This document shows, piece after piece, positions 53,434 to 64,000 of a stretch of 64,000 bases of DNA. The notes below the pieces were generated by a model. The model made no database searches and had not been told where the DNA came from. It saw only the letters and a list, made by a program, of their open reading frames with translations. Each line of letters starts with the position of its first letter. The first letter of the stretch is position 1. The position numbers were made by a program, and so were the translations under genes. The stretch is from contig CANNZV010000342.1 of assembly GCA_947561585.1 (NCBI GenBank), positions 186,001-250,000 on the forward strand, in the 5' to 3' direction. This stretch comes from Caprella mutica. Its lineage: Eukaryota; Arthropoda; Malacostraca; Amphipoda; Caprellidae.

Positions 53434-54498
53434 TGTTAAATTTTAGCTCTTACATATGGGACTAAAAGTTAATTATCACCTATTTTCTAGGTAGGTGAGG
53501 TCTATTAATGAACTTATCCCATAGAGCAATTTAAGTCTCCGGTTCGTTACAATTTGTTTTTTCTTAACTTGAAGAAACTTGGAGGTAATTGATTGAATTC
53601 TATCTATTAAACTGACAAATGCGAATAAAGAGTCTGGGGTATAAATAAAACACAAGGAAATACTATTGGTTGTATGTAATCAGAGTAATGTTCGAATAAT
53701 ACAAAGTTCTAAGACTTAGGCACAAGTCTTCCAATAACACAACACAAATTTTAAATAAACTAGGAGATGAGTAAACTAAGTGGTTTAAGTATACAAGGGT
53801 TTGAGTCGCCAACTTCCGGAAAACCCGTCGGCGGACGAAGTCCGACCGGACTCACCCTTCTTCAAGAGTGCCTAGCGAACAATCAACGTGTTATACTTGT
53901 TCTTAGCCTTTTTATGTAAAAAGGGTGTGGTATGTCCTTCGAGGAATTTTAAGGAAAAGAGACTTCAAAAATATCTTGTGAATGTAAAATAATATTAGTG
54001 CTAAAAGAGGTCTTCGAAAATATTTATAAAAGAGTTTTTTCGATAATAAACTCTTATTAACGTCAGGCAAATAATCCTTAAAAAGATATTTCGACCAAGT
54101 GTTCAATTAGCAAAGATTGTGTGCATTCAGTCTAATCTCACAGTACCTTGAAGTACAGTCATAATGTATACTTTTTAGTACCTAAAGCAAAAACTATATA
54201 TAAACTCGAATGCATTTTGTTCATGGAGAATTATCTATGTTGAATATTTTTAACTATGCTGAATGTTTTAACTATGTTATCAGAACTATGTTCATATATA
54301 AATGTTATTCATTCACGGTATCAATTGAACGGTATGTTATTAGTATATATATATAAGTATTTATAATAAAATAAGCAATCAATTAAGTGCAATTATATAT
54401 GATAATAACTAATTGATTGAAGTTAAATAATAACCAAATAATACCCAATTGATTAAAATGATTATAATACTAATAATTGATACACGTGATGATTAACA
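53434..54498. mobile_element. Solo LTR in unit 3 (1065 bp)
   Basis: Starts TGTTAAATTTTAGC and ends GATTAACA (TG...CA, 6-bp inverted ends TGTTAA/TTAACA), flanked by ATCTC direct repeats (53429-53433 and 54499-54503). Units 1 and 2 have the uninterrupted sequence AATCTCTTTATTTTAG. No internal retrotransposon sequence remains, as expected after recombination between two LTRs. It is not related to the 1.8-kb LTRs at 16-28 kb by eye. Confidence 0.8.
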
Positions 54499-56365
54499 AT
54501 CTCTTTATTTTAGTTTTACTCCATGTATCATTTACAATAATTATAGTACATTCTATCTATATATTATCTGTCAATAGCTGTTTTCCCTTGTGTTCTTACT
54601 TAAAGGCATTCAATTCTTTACTGTGAGTAATTATATAAACTTCCTAGTTTGTATAATGATTGATATTGTTTTGCCCGAAAAGTTTCATGTGAAACTTGGT
54701 ATGGGCTTAAATATTCTGTACTCCATTTAATGTTTAGGTAACTACTGTCATTTCATTATTCAATAAAGTTCATCATTCTCATTTTAGTGCAACAAATCAG
54801 TTGATGCGACAAATTAATGTTGCAACTTTGAATTTCTTTCATTTTTATGTTTTTGTGACTAAGATTTTGTCATTAAATGTAAAGGATATTTTTCCAGTTT
54901 GAATTTCATTCTTCACAACGGCTGGTGGTTCAGTGTGGAAGTCTGAGTGATTTGTAATTATTTCCAGTTTCACAAGTTCACTTTTTAATATTAAATAAGT
55001 AATTCAGTTTAAAATTTCCGTAAATTATCAAAGTCAAGCGATTATCAAAACAATCAGAGACAATTTACAGAGTTTGCCTTTTCTAAGATATTCGTTAACC
55101 CTTAAAAGACTGACTGAGGAGTTTAAGCTCGACAAAACAAATTCATTCAATATATTAACATCATTTCCATCAATCTTGGGTAAATAAAATTTTGGCCAGT
55201 ACATTAATATTATAAAAGCTATTAACTGACTAAAAATCGTACAATTCGAGCTACTGGTTTCCTAAATATCATTGTGTGAAGAATCCTCTCAAATTTTGTC
55301 AGTCCAATTAGGGTTAAAATATATGAAAAAAATCAATTAAACTGTCCGAATAATTTCTTAAATAAAATTATGAGAAGAAATTGGGATGAGTAAAAAACTG
55401 AATAAATTCAACAAACAAATTATTATTATTTTAGTATCACGAGAGAAATTAAGTCAATTATTTAATTCTAAACATCGGTATTTATTCTGAGTGTTACAAA
55501 AAGACAAAACTGTTAAACTGTTGTGAGGACACAGTCGGTAGAATATCACCGAGAAAGTTACTATCCAAGAGGTTGATGTACATAATTAGATTGATGTGAT
55601 TTAGTAGAGTGTTTAACGTCTGAAACGAAGGCCATACCACAGACGTTATTATACTAAATAATTAGTTAAATTAGAAGAGAAATATGAAACTATGGGAATA
55701 AATACCCATGAAAAGTTGTTAAAATTAAAATTAATAATTCCTAACATAATACTTGAAATACACAAATGAAATAATCTTAAATTCTAAACATTGATAATAA
55801 TCATCTTAAATGTCAAATTAATAATAAAAAAACAAGTTGTCATCCTAATTAAATACACTATTGAAATTAGGACCTAAAATAATGTCAATAAAATAAAACC
55901 TAAAAATATTCACAAATTACCAACTTACTCCAATTTGAGTTAGAAAAGTTAGTTTAAAATTATAATTTTGTGACGTCATACTATTACTTATTGACCAACT
56001 CACTAAATGGACTGAGGTCAAAATTGACCAATATAACAAACAATAAGACCATAACAGTAAGGGTTGTTTGTAATTCGAAACAGTACCTACCTAGTACTAA
56101 AATGAAAAAATAATTAAAAGGTAGAGAACGGTACATCACATTTAGACACCTAATACTAAAAGAAAATAACCTAATACCTAATAACCTGAATAATACTACC
56201 ATTTTTACAAAATGAGAAAAACAGGTCATAATACTAAAAAAACCTAATACCTAAGAACCTGAATGAGACAAACATTCTTACAAAAGTAGCAAACAGGTCA
56301 TAACATTCAAACACTTAATACTAACCAAGCAAATTTAATAAGTAACAGAGTGCATCTCTTAAAAT
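54499..56365. other. Unit 3 interval 3' of innexin
   Basis: Counterpart of 34461-36332, starting directly after the solo LTR. No gene seen. Confidence 0.5.
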
Positions 56366-57502
56366 CTACACAGATAAAGCAGAAGACTCGGAATTGTTTT
56401 TCTCGTCTTCCATCCCCACCATTTTTGGCTCCATGGTGGACACAATCTGCCAGAGCATTCGAGAACTTGTGTGCTGTTTCAGTCTGTACAGGAGGTAGAC
56501 GTCTCCAATGCTACACTTCTTCAGCAGTCTCCGCAAAACGACTCTGACTTTGAGATCCTCTTTCCTAGCTTGGTCAGTCTTTGAAAATCTTAGAAGGAAG
56601 ACTCTAAACGAAGGAAAGGCGACGAGTAAAGTCAAGAAGACGATGTAGGCGATGGTAGCGACCATAAGGAACATCAGCCACCACCAAAGGAAGAAGAAGA
56701 TCTTCTCGTACAGCTCCATGTGGGTTAGATGGCAACCGTACTCCTCAGTTCTGGCTGAAGTCAGTTGCATCATCGGTGTTATTTGGCAGATGGTGAATGG
56801 CGGGAAAGTACGAGAGATTGCATCGGTGAACCTTAACGGGTCACGGTACAAAGACAGAATATTGATGACTCCGTAGCTCAAGAACCTCCCTTGCATGAAG
56901 AAGTTCAAAGTGAAAATACTGCAAATGTTCAAGGCCAAAGCTATGACGTTGCAAAGGAAGTACCTGTAGAAGAGACCGTCGTGAAGCCTCTGATTCTCTT
57001 CAAAGTGCTTTGCAATGACCTTGATAAGTTTTTTCTCACTAACTTCCTTGAAATCACCCTGGTTAGCAGCTGCCAATTCCAAGACACGTGCAGTTCTAGG
57101 ATTATCCAAATTCTTAGATATTTTCCTGGGAAGGTAATAAACGAAGCCGAGTATCAAGATAGAAATCGGCAGCCACCTGTAGAACATGATGTTCTTGACC
57201 TCTCCATCCTCAGGATCTGTGAAGGAGTTGTAGGAGAGACAGAGGTTGACATGATCTGGTCGGGAGGTACTTTCAGCGTTATACTGACTGGCACAAACGA
57301 TAGAGTCTTTGTGGTACCAAGAATACCAAACCGCCGAGAATATTCCCAGACAGATCCAGAAGGTGTACTTATAGTGCAATTTCAGAACCACTCCATCGCA
57401 GGTTGCTGTGGAGTGCTGACGCTTCCTCTTAATGAACTGAATCACTTGGCTGATGACAGTTTTGAAAATGTCAGCACCGCTGGCTTGGCCGGCAATAGGC
57501 AT
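56366..57502 (-). CDS. Innexin, copy 3
   Basis: 378 residues and intact. It carries the shared Q73, A282, L293 and I332 plus private changes L140V, N161K, V223L, L280M and L364M; T95 matches copy 1. These substitutions are conservative apart from N161K in the cytoplasmic loop. The acceptor before the ATG reads TTTTTAGCACAAAG, one base different from the other copies but still usable. Its promoter lies near 61399, nearer than in the other units because unit 3 lacks the 1.56-kb transposon and has a further deletion. Confidence 0.93.
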   Translation of the reverse strand: MPIAGQASGADIFKTVISQVIQFIKRKRQHSTATCDGVVLKLHYKYTFWICLGIFSAVWYSWYHKDSIVCASQYNAESTSRPDHVNLCLSYNSFTDPEDGEVKNIMFYRWLPISILILGFVYYLPRKISKNLDNPRTARVLELAAANQGDFKEVSEKKLIKVIAKHFEENQRLHDGLFYRYFLCNVIALALNICSIFTLNFFMQGRFLSYGVINILSLYRDPLRFTDAISRTFPPFTICQITPMMQLTSARTEEYGCHLTHMELYEKIFFFLWWWLMFLMVATIAYIVFLTLLVAFPSFRVFLLRFSKTDQARKEDLKVRVVLRRLLKKCSIGDVYLLYRLKQHTSSRMLWQIVSTMEPKMVGMEDEKNNSESSALSV

Positions 57503-57853
57503 CTTTGTGCTAAAAAGAAGAAAAAGATTGTTAGATTTAATGACTTTTCTATAAAATGTTGAGTGGTGGTGGTGATTTTATATGATTTACTAATTCATTT
57601 TGAAATAATTTGAACTGTTATTATATTAATTTCTTACCTTTGTCAAGGGTTGAAACCTGACGAAAATATTATCAAAGCAGAAAGTAGGTAGGACTAGTTT
57701 GTAGGTAGTAGTTGGTTTGTAGAATGGATAATTTCAAGATGTATGTCTCAACACAAAGGCAGTGGAGTCAAGTACAATTGAAAATCTGAAAAAGCGAAAA
57801 GGATTTAGTAATTGCATTTGATATGATGGATAAATGTACTTTTATAGTGAAAA

Positions 57854-57855
57854 TA
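57854..57855. other. Empty target site in unit 3
   Basis: GTGAAAA-TA-AGTTAC is uninterrupted here, with one TA and no footprint, where units 1 and 2 carry the fold-back element. Confidence 0.85.
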
Positions 57856-57877
57856 AGTTACTGAATAACTTTGTTGG

Positions 57878-58105
57878 ATGAAAAGTAATGTGAACAGCCA
57901 ATTACCATTTTATTTTTTATTATTTTTAATCCTCCTTTTTATTGGAAGAAATCTCGAAATATTCAAAAGATTATTTGTTTTAATGGAGAATGTAAAATCA
58001 AAGGAAGAAAAATTACAAATTTTCGAAATTCTACCAATCGATTGGCAAACAATTCGACATGAGGAGATGCGAAGAAGAACAGGATTGGAAAAAGAAAGAA
58101 TGTGA
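57878..58105 (+). CDS. 75-codon hypothetical ORF, copy 3
   Basis: Differs from the other two by I32L only. Here the upstream sequence is the empty transposon site, so any promoter would differ from that of units 1 and 2. Confidence 0.2.
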   Translation: MKSNVNSQLPFYFLLFLILLFIGRNLEIFKRLFVLMENVKSKEEKLQIFEILPIDWQTIRHEEMRRRTGLEKERM

Positions 58106-60059
58106 AGAGAAGTGATCCTGTTTATATTGTCTTTGTGGTTAGTGGAATTTCCAGGTTAATTTTAATTGGTATATAACTTCTGCCGTGCAATTCTTATTGC
58201 TTAGAACATTTAGTTTAATATAGGAAATAGAATATATTATGAAAATGGATAATTTATATTTAATCATTTTAAGATTTTATTTGTCCCATAAGCACTAGCT
58301 TCAAGAGGCTGCTCCCTTTTAATAATATTATATTAGCATACAGTATATTGTCCAAAGATAACAAAAAAGTTAAACATTTCTAAAAGAAAATATGTCAGAA
58401 ATAATTGTATCTTTTCCTAATAATTTTAGACTCTACTAAGTTTAGAAACGTTTCACCCACAAACCACGTGGTTTAAAACAGCTGATTTGTATTAAGGATA
58501 TAACCACAACTAAAGCGTGGTTAAGAAATGGAAAATTGTTGAATTTATTGGTGATATAAAATAGAGGAATTGTGTTATTTTAATTACTCTTACGTGAACA
58601 TATTAAGATTATTAATAATTTAATTAAACAAGTAGCGAATTCTCGTACCATATTCTAAATTATATATAGAGAATTAAAACAATTTCATTATTTACATATT
58701 TTGATTAAATACGATTAATTAAAATAAGAAAATGAATTCTACTAATTAAATTATTAATTGTCTTTTGTTAGTTTGGATTTTTTCAAATATCACTCGAAAA
58801 CACGTGGTAATATAAATACAAATTAAAGCACGTGGTAATGCGCAAATGATCGATACATTTAACTATTAAATTATCATCAAATATAATATATTTAAGTAAT
58901 ATATTCAAGATAGCTTTTCTATCTCAGAATTAATCTCAAGTAATTTTAATCTCATTTTAAAAGGTATTTCGAGTATTAAATTTTCTTAATAATTGAAATA
59001 TATTTAAAATTGTAATATCTCAAATGAATATAATTGACTATTTATTTAATTGTAAAAATGTAATTAAGAAAGATAATCACTTAAGAACTGAGTAAAACAT
59101 GGATGAATTACGTACTCGAGTTCTGAGAATTATTTTCGACGCTTCAGACCGATCAGAAATGGATACCTATAGTATTCGATTTAACATGAAAAACTTACAT
59201 ATTATAAATAAATATAATAATTTAACTATTTTAATAATATGATATAATATGTATTTAATCATAAATATAAACTGGTAATTTAGGCCAACTTTTAAATCCT
59301 GTATCATAAAGAATCTGAAACTAATGAATAATTTACCTCAATAAAATATTTAAGAAAAATACCTATATTGTGTAGTAAAATTACAAAGAGAATAACTATA
59401 TGAAAAATATTTTTTTAATGTTAATTGATATCTGAAAATCTTTATAATTAATTGACTAATTACAATAATTTCACTGGTATCTCCAGTAATTTACTAATTA
59501 GTGAAGAATACTAAAAAGCAATGGTGTAATTAACTACCTTATGTGTAATTAACTGACTATTAAACTAATATTGTATAATTAGGCAAAGTAGGATTAACAC
59601 TCTGATAAATTAGGTACACGAAATAAAAGAATGAATTTTGACTCTTCTGACCGATCAGAAATGAATACCTCAAGAATTCAGACCACATTTAAACTTGTAT
59701 ACACTAAATAAGTATTGGAGACCTGACCATTCGTCAGAGGAATACTCGCCGTCTGAGAATTTGCAGCGTGATTTATGGTCAACAGTATATAAAATTGAAT
59801 TTGTAGTATCATAATTGCATCCAATTTTTCATATAATAAGTCTAGACTCTAGATTGAGAAAGAAAGTGATTACCCTGTGTTTTTTTTCTATATATGATGC
59901 TTATGTCGGTAGAAACATAAATTACATGTCGAATTAACATTGGTGAATTGCCTGGCGGTGAAAAGTCCGACGATGAGTTTTCCTAAAACTTAAAATATTA
60001 TAGTATGTATATTCATTAAAGATAGAAGACCTACATAAATAGTAAATCAGTAAATTTAA

Positions 60060-60518
60060 AGGGGCAGTTCAGTCAAAATCAAACTATCGCCAAATTGGTC
60101 CTAAATCGGTTTAGTATATTTATTTATGTAACATTAGAATATTCGTTGAAATAGCGGCGCCATCTGTGGACTGCGGTGGACTGCGTAACTAATCATGGTG
60201 AAAAGAATTTGTGGAATTGAAAACTGTCCTTCGAGTCAATTAGATTTAGTTTTGAAAAGAAAACCATCTCTTCATAAATTACCTGTTAATACTTTTGATA
60301 GAAAAATTGTTCACATGTTATCAGCTGTAAAATGTAAACAAATAGTACAGAATGGTGGAGGACGCAGGAACTAAATCGAATTTATAAAATATCATAATAT
60401 GATATATATCGCTTATTATAATTTTTTCAACCGTTTAATTCTACAAGAATGTTTTATTCTTACTAAGTGATCGTTCAACATTAATATTATGGAAACAAAA
60501 ATTGATTGAACTGCCCCT
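60060..60518 (+). mobile_element. Kolobok-like TTAA MITE, unit 3
   Basis: Same element (TTAA at 60056-60059 and 60519-60522). The right end has one change (GATTGAACTGCCCCT). Confidence 0.7.
60195..60374 (+). CDS. 59-codon THAP-like ORF, unit 3
   Basis: Copy of the ORF at 41558 with PVNTF for PVYTF; the frame is open. Confidence 0.35.
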   Translation: MVKRICGIENCPSSQLDLVLKRKPSLHKLPVNTFDRKIVHMLSAVKCKQIVQNGGGRRN

Positions 60519-61344
60519 TTAAGCTCTCCTATAACGTTATCTATGTATATTTGTCTTGGGTTTCAGACAACCACATTCCATCTAGCCTACTTATTCTTAG
60601 AGGAGAACCTCAAATTGTGAAATGTTCCAAAATTCAGTTTTTACGCAGTTGTGGAAATAAAACAAAGAGAAGGTAATTACAAACCGGATACAGTAAATAG
60701 ATCGACAAAAGATAAATGAAAGAAAAGAAGAATAGAGATAAGGAAGATAAGCTGTTGTAGTTTGAAAAGTAATGGAAAGCCAGTCACAAAGTAAATGAAT
60801 CTTATATACAAAAATATATCTGAAATTATCACCAGCATCTTTCTGGAAGATTATGTGTAAGGTTAGGACTGGAAAAACAAAGAAGATTGTGGTGGGCTGT
60901 AGTGAACTCAATGATATTATGCGTAAAAAAATATTTGAAATCAAATAAGAATTAGGAGTTAAATAAATGATTTTAGAAAATTCATATTTATCATTGTGAT
61001 CAATATCTAAAATTAAAACGAGAACAAATTGAACTCAGTTAAACCAGTAATCAATTTTTATAAAATAAATAACCATGAAGTAAACTATAAGAAAATGGTC
61101 CTTACTGAACTTGCTGTGAAATTTGTACTTTGATTATAAAAAAACTTCAGCGATAGATTTTAGTAAAACATAGTATAGGAAATTTAATATACAAACTTCA
61201 TAATACAAGTGACTGTAGATTATATTATTTTCTCGACAATTACACAATCTAATCACTTAAATAATAATATTCAGCATATTGACTAAGTAAAGGCTACACA
61301 GGACTGAAATAACCTAAGAATAACAAGAGCATATCGTTACTAAC

Positions 61345-61406
61345 CTTTTTCCAGGACGTTCCATAAAGCACTGTGTTCGTATTCAGATCTCACGATCGCT
61401 TATATA
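61345..61406 (-). promoter_or_regulatory. Innexin copy 3 promoter and noncoding first exon
   Basis: TATATAAG box at 61406-61399, ACACAGTGC start region and GTTAGT donor (from 61344), as in copy 2. The region upstream of the box is the end of the tandem unit, so little upstream regulatory sequence is shared beyond about 230 bp. Confidence 0.5.
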
Positions 61407-61632
61407 CCCTAGCTCTAGCGTGCGGTTGTGCTGGTCTCTGAATTTCAATGAATTCATTTCAGCGTATAGACTTTAGATCCTAAGTAGATAAACCTGTTAT
61501 ATCTTTAGCTAATTTAAATAAAACTGAGTAAGATAAACCTGAATTGAATTCAAAGTTATTTCGAAGTCTTATATCTAAACCTAGTTTTCTTATATCTAGA
61601 GTAGGAATAGAATTACCGATCAAATCGATATT

Positions 61633-62385
61633 TCGACCAAATTGTGTTTAACTTCAAAATTATTATTATTTACTTGGAAATAGTTATGAGGTGAATTGTT
61701 ATCTTATTTGCTGGTTATTTACGTACATTTTGATCTATTCAGCGAGGTGAACGCACCATCAAAACTATAAAAATATAGAATTATGTTTATCATTTGATGA
61801 AACGTGAAAAAATGAACCCATGACTGCTTATTATATTGAGTCAATTGGTCGAAGTCACTCTTACTCCGTTATCGTTTGCCGACAGCAATTCTGATTGTTA
61901 ATATTAGTTAACAATGAGTGATACCAGAAGTTGGTTTCTTTACTAGGTAGGTGAAAAAAATGTTAGAATTTTTTTTTCAATGGTCGGTAAATCGTTACCC
62001 TGCCTATACAAATCGAATCACAAACTGGTCGGAAATTTGTGATCGAGAGTCATAATGTCGACCTAGCTAATTCGCTTTGTGGACCAATACAAAAAGTGTA
62101 TTTACTATTAGATAAATAATATTAATGTCAAAATTGAAATAATAAATCACACACACTAAAAGTGTTATGTTAGAAGAAATATCAGATAATTAATAAAAAC
62201 ACACATTGTGAGATATTAATTAAATAAGGAATTCCTGAAACAACACAAGTTGACAGGTTGATGTTTGTTCTTGATATGGAAGTTGGTATAAATTTCAATT
62301 AATATTAGTGTGTTAAAACTTTTTCTTATATATAAGGGAAAGTATAAATATGGAAACTTATAACATAATCATATCCTATACTTAA
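61633..62385. other. No gene recognised
   Basis: Single-copy-looking AT-rich sequence after the tandem array; no ORF or element end was identified. Confidence 0.45.
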
Positions 62386-62480
62386 AGTTCCTCTCCAGTC
62401 TGCGAGAAAAATGATTTTGTTTCTTAATGTTGTAATTATTACTCTGATAATCTGATTTTTAATATGATTTAAATGTTTTT
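62386..62480. mobile_element. Left end of a TTAA MITE related to 33330-33912
   Basis: TTAA followed by AGTTCCTCTCCAGTCTGCGA, similar to the MITE end at 33330 (AGGTCCTCTCCAGGCTCCGG). No right end was found, so this copy is truncated or diverged. Confidence 0.4.
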
Positions 62481-62675
62481 AATATATGTTAGTAGAGTAT
62501 GAAGTTCTAATATGATGCTATATAAAAAAATATTGTACGCATTTTTTTATTTGATTTTCGATTAAAATTTTAAAGAAAGTCGCATGTATAATTGTATATG
62601 TTCGGTGCTCGTCACTCGAGTAGTTTTAATATGGACCATAATTGCCGATTTGATCATCGATCAATGATTGTTCTA

Positions 62676-62837
62676 AGGGCTCGAACACACTACAAGCGGC
62701 GCGAGCGGAGCGCCATTAATGTTGTTTGGTATTCGTATGCAGAGACGCTTGTCTGTTCACACTGCGAGCGGGTCGGCGCTCCAAATAAACAATATTATTG
62801 ATGGCGCTTTGCTCCGCTTGTAGTGTGTTTGAGCCCT
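62676..62837. mobile_element. 162-bp MITE with long inverted ends
   Basis: TA (62674-62675) | AGGGCTCGAACACACTACAA ... and complement ending GAGCCCT | TA (62838-62839). About 40 bp at each end pair, with two or three mismatches. GC-rich relative to its surroundings. No coding capacity. Confidence 0.75.
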
Positions 62838-63284
62838 TATTGTGGATCCATAGATGTCACAGCGCGATCGATCGATAGCCTAAATCTTCTATTTTATCAA
62901 TTTTCAACCGTTCAGAATGAGATAAATATGTTGCTAGAAAAATGTGAAAAATTGCACCACATGACCAGAAGACAAAGCAAATTGAGTACAATATTTTTCT
63001 TTTGACTTAATTAGGGAATTAAAACGTATATTATATCTTATTGATTAGTACCGAGTAATCAACAAGCCTCTTTTTGGGTTCAATATCATCAGTGATAATT
63101 TCGAGAGTTTCCTTAATTCTCATGACTTTGTAAGTACGACTCTTATTTGTGCCTCCTTTAAAAATAAATCGTGTCACAATTCGTACTTGTTTATTATTTT
63201 TTTGTTATATCACAGCATAATAGAAATTAGAAACCTGAGTATCTCAAGTTTTATAATCATATTGATAATTCAAAGTAAATCTCC

Positions 63285-63299
63285 TCCCCCCCCCCCCCA
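63285..63299. repeat. Poly-C run
   Basis: Thirteen or so consecutive C after CTCCT; a G-quadruplex-capable tract on the minus strand and a likely length-variable site. Confidence 0.8.
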
Positions 63300-63351
63300 C
63301 CTTACTTCAACCTCAATTTGTTAATTTCATGGTTAGATAGAAATTATAAAC

Positions 63352-63556
63352 ATTACATTTTCCTCATTCACATTTTCCTCATTCACCTTCATCTCATTCA
63401 CCTTCACCTTATTCACCTTTACCTATTTAACCTTCACCTAATTCACCTTCACCTAATTCACCTTCACGTAATTCACCTTTACCCCATTCACCTTCACCTA
63501 ATTCACCTTCACCTTCACCTCATTCACTTTTACCCCATTCACCTTTACCTCATTGA
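63352..63556. repeat. ATTCACCTTCACCT short tandem array
   Basis: Units of 12 and 18 bp built from ATTCAC and CTTCACCT or TTTACC repeat about 15 times. The ORF through it (His-Leu-Ile repeats) is an artefact of the period. Confidence 0.85.
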
Positions 63557-63914
63557 TCTCCATGCAAGGCGAACTGTTGTAATTTCTATAAAAGTTCTCC
63601 TTCATCACCAGCAATTGCAGAAATTATGCACAATCTTTTATAGTTAATGTACGTCATGCAAAACTTTTACTGCAATTGTTTTTACTTTAGCAGAACAATT
63701 CTCCAAATTCTGATTAGCTATCATTGAATAAGAACTAATAATGCAATATTTATTATCATCACAAGTCTGGTCATTATCCGTTACTTACTTCGTATATTAA
63801 TCTATTTAAGTAACCAAATGCTAAATTACTTGAATATGCCAAGATTTTCTCTCTTTGTATATGAATGAATCGTGTTTTCTCTTTGCTCCGAGAAAAACAA
63901 ATTGCTCTGTGGTA

Positions 63915-64000
63915 ATTTCCGTGGCTGGTAAATTCCACCGCGGAAAGTTCCACCAGGAAAATTCCACCACTGAAGATTTTCCGCGGATGAATTTACCTAG
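63915..64000. mobile_element. Possible element terminus with GGAAA(G/T)TTCCACC repeats
   Basis: GGTAAATTCCACCGCGGAAA is followed by GTTCCACC, GGAAAATTCCACCAC and GATTTTCCGCGG, running to the window edge. It resembles both the end repeats of the MULE-like element at 8495 and the 15-bp array at 11961. Only one end is in the window. Confidence 0.35.

Larger units (their letters stand above)
52926..61632. repeat. Tandem unit 3 (about 8.7 kb) with innexin
   Basis: The last unit; similarity ends at CGATATT near 61632. It lacks the fold-back transposon, carries a solo LTR (53434-54498), and has a deletion of about 360 bp relative to unit 2 near 61070. Confidence 0.95.

Noticed and set aside
36333..57502. 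Innexins as vinnexins of an integrated polydnavirus
   Set aside because: Intronless coding exons and multiple copies fit superficially, but each copy has a spliced 5' UTR and host-type promoter, sits among ordinary transposons, and no virus gene or segment junction was seen.

Overview
The window looks like insect nuclear DNA. It is AT-rich and repeat-dense, with spliced genes (GT-AG introns and one GC-AG intron), three innexin genes (invertebrate gap-junction proteins), an insect-type alpha-1,3-fucosyltransferase, and mariner, Tc1, CR1-like, Kolobok-like and Ty3/Gypsy elements. I see no tRNA or rRNA gene and nothing bacterial. The species cannot be named from the sequence.

Layout. 1-776: broken 3' end of a non-LTR retrotransposon with an (AAC)n tail. 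880-1390: a piggyBac-like relic. 1444-6774 (minus): a seven-exon alpha-1,3-fucosyltransferase whose exon phases agree throughout; its upstream exon carries an in-frame 42-bp minisatellite, and one intron holds a fold-back element. 6828-8418: a dead Tc1 element. 8495-9521: a deleted MULE-like element. 11-14.9 kb: several minisatellites and a 1.3-kb fold-back made from a mariner 3' end.

15646-28491: an old mariner relic split by an 11.9-kb Ty3/Gypsy retrotransposon (16210-28088) with 4-bp target duplications, LTRs of 1743 and 1823 bp, a PBS, a PPT and intact gag and pol frames. This element is the most notable object in the window. Gag ends in a TTTAAAC slippery heptamer followed six nucleotides later by a predicted H-type pseudoknot, which would put pol in the -1 frame. 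Pol reads protease - RT - RNase H - inactive-looking OTU-like domain - second retropepsin - integrase - unknown acidic tail. The OTU-like domain plus second DTG protease, between RNase H and integrase, is an unusual module.

28.5-34.5 kb: CR1-like reverse transcriptase debris, cut by a TTAA-flanked MITE.

33956-61632: three tandem units (about 9.4, 9.5 and 8.7 kb), each carrying one intact 378-codon innexin on the minus strand, a shared TATA promoter plus a noncoding first exon about 5.6, 5.8 or 3.8 kb upstream, and a Kolobok-like TTAA element with a THAP-like ORF. Units 1 and 2 share a 1.56-kb TA-flanked fold-back transposon that is cleanly absent from unit 3. Unit 3 alone has a 1065-bp solo LTR. 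Other indels and innexin residues group units 2 and 3, so the array's history looks mosaic. 61.6-64 kb: MITEs, a poly-C run and simple arrays.
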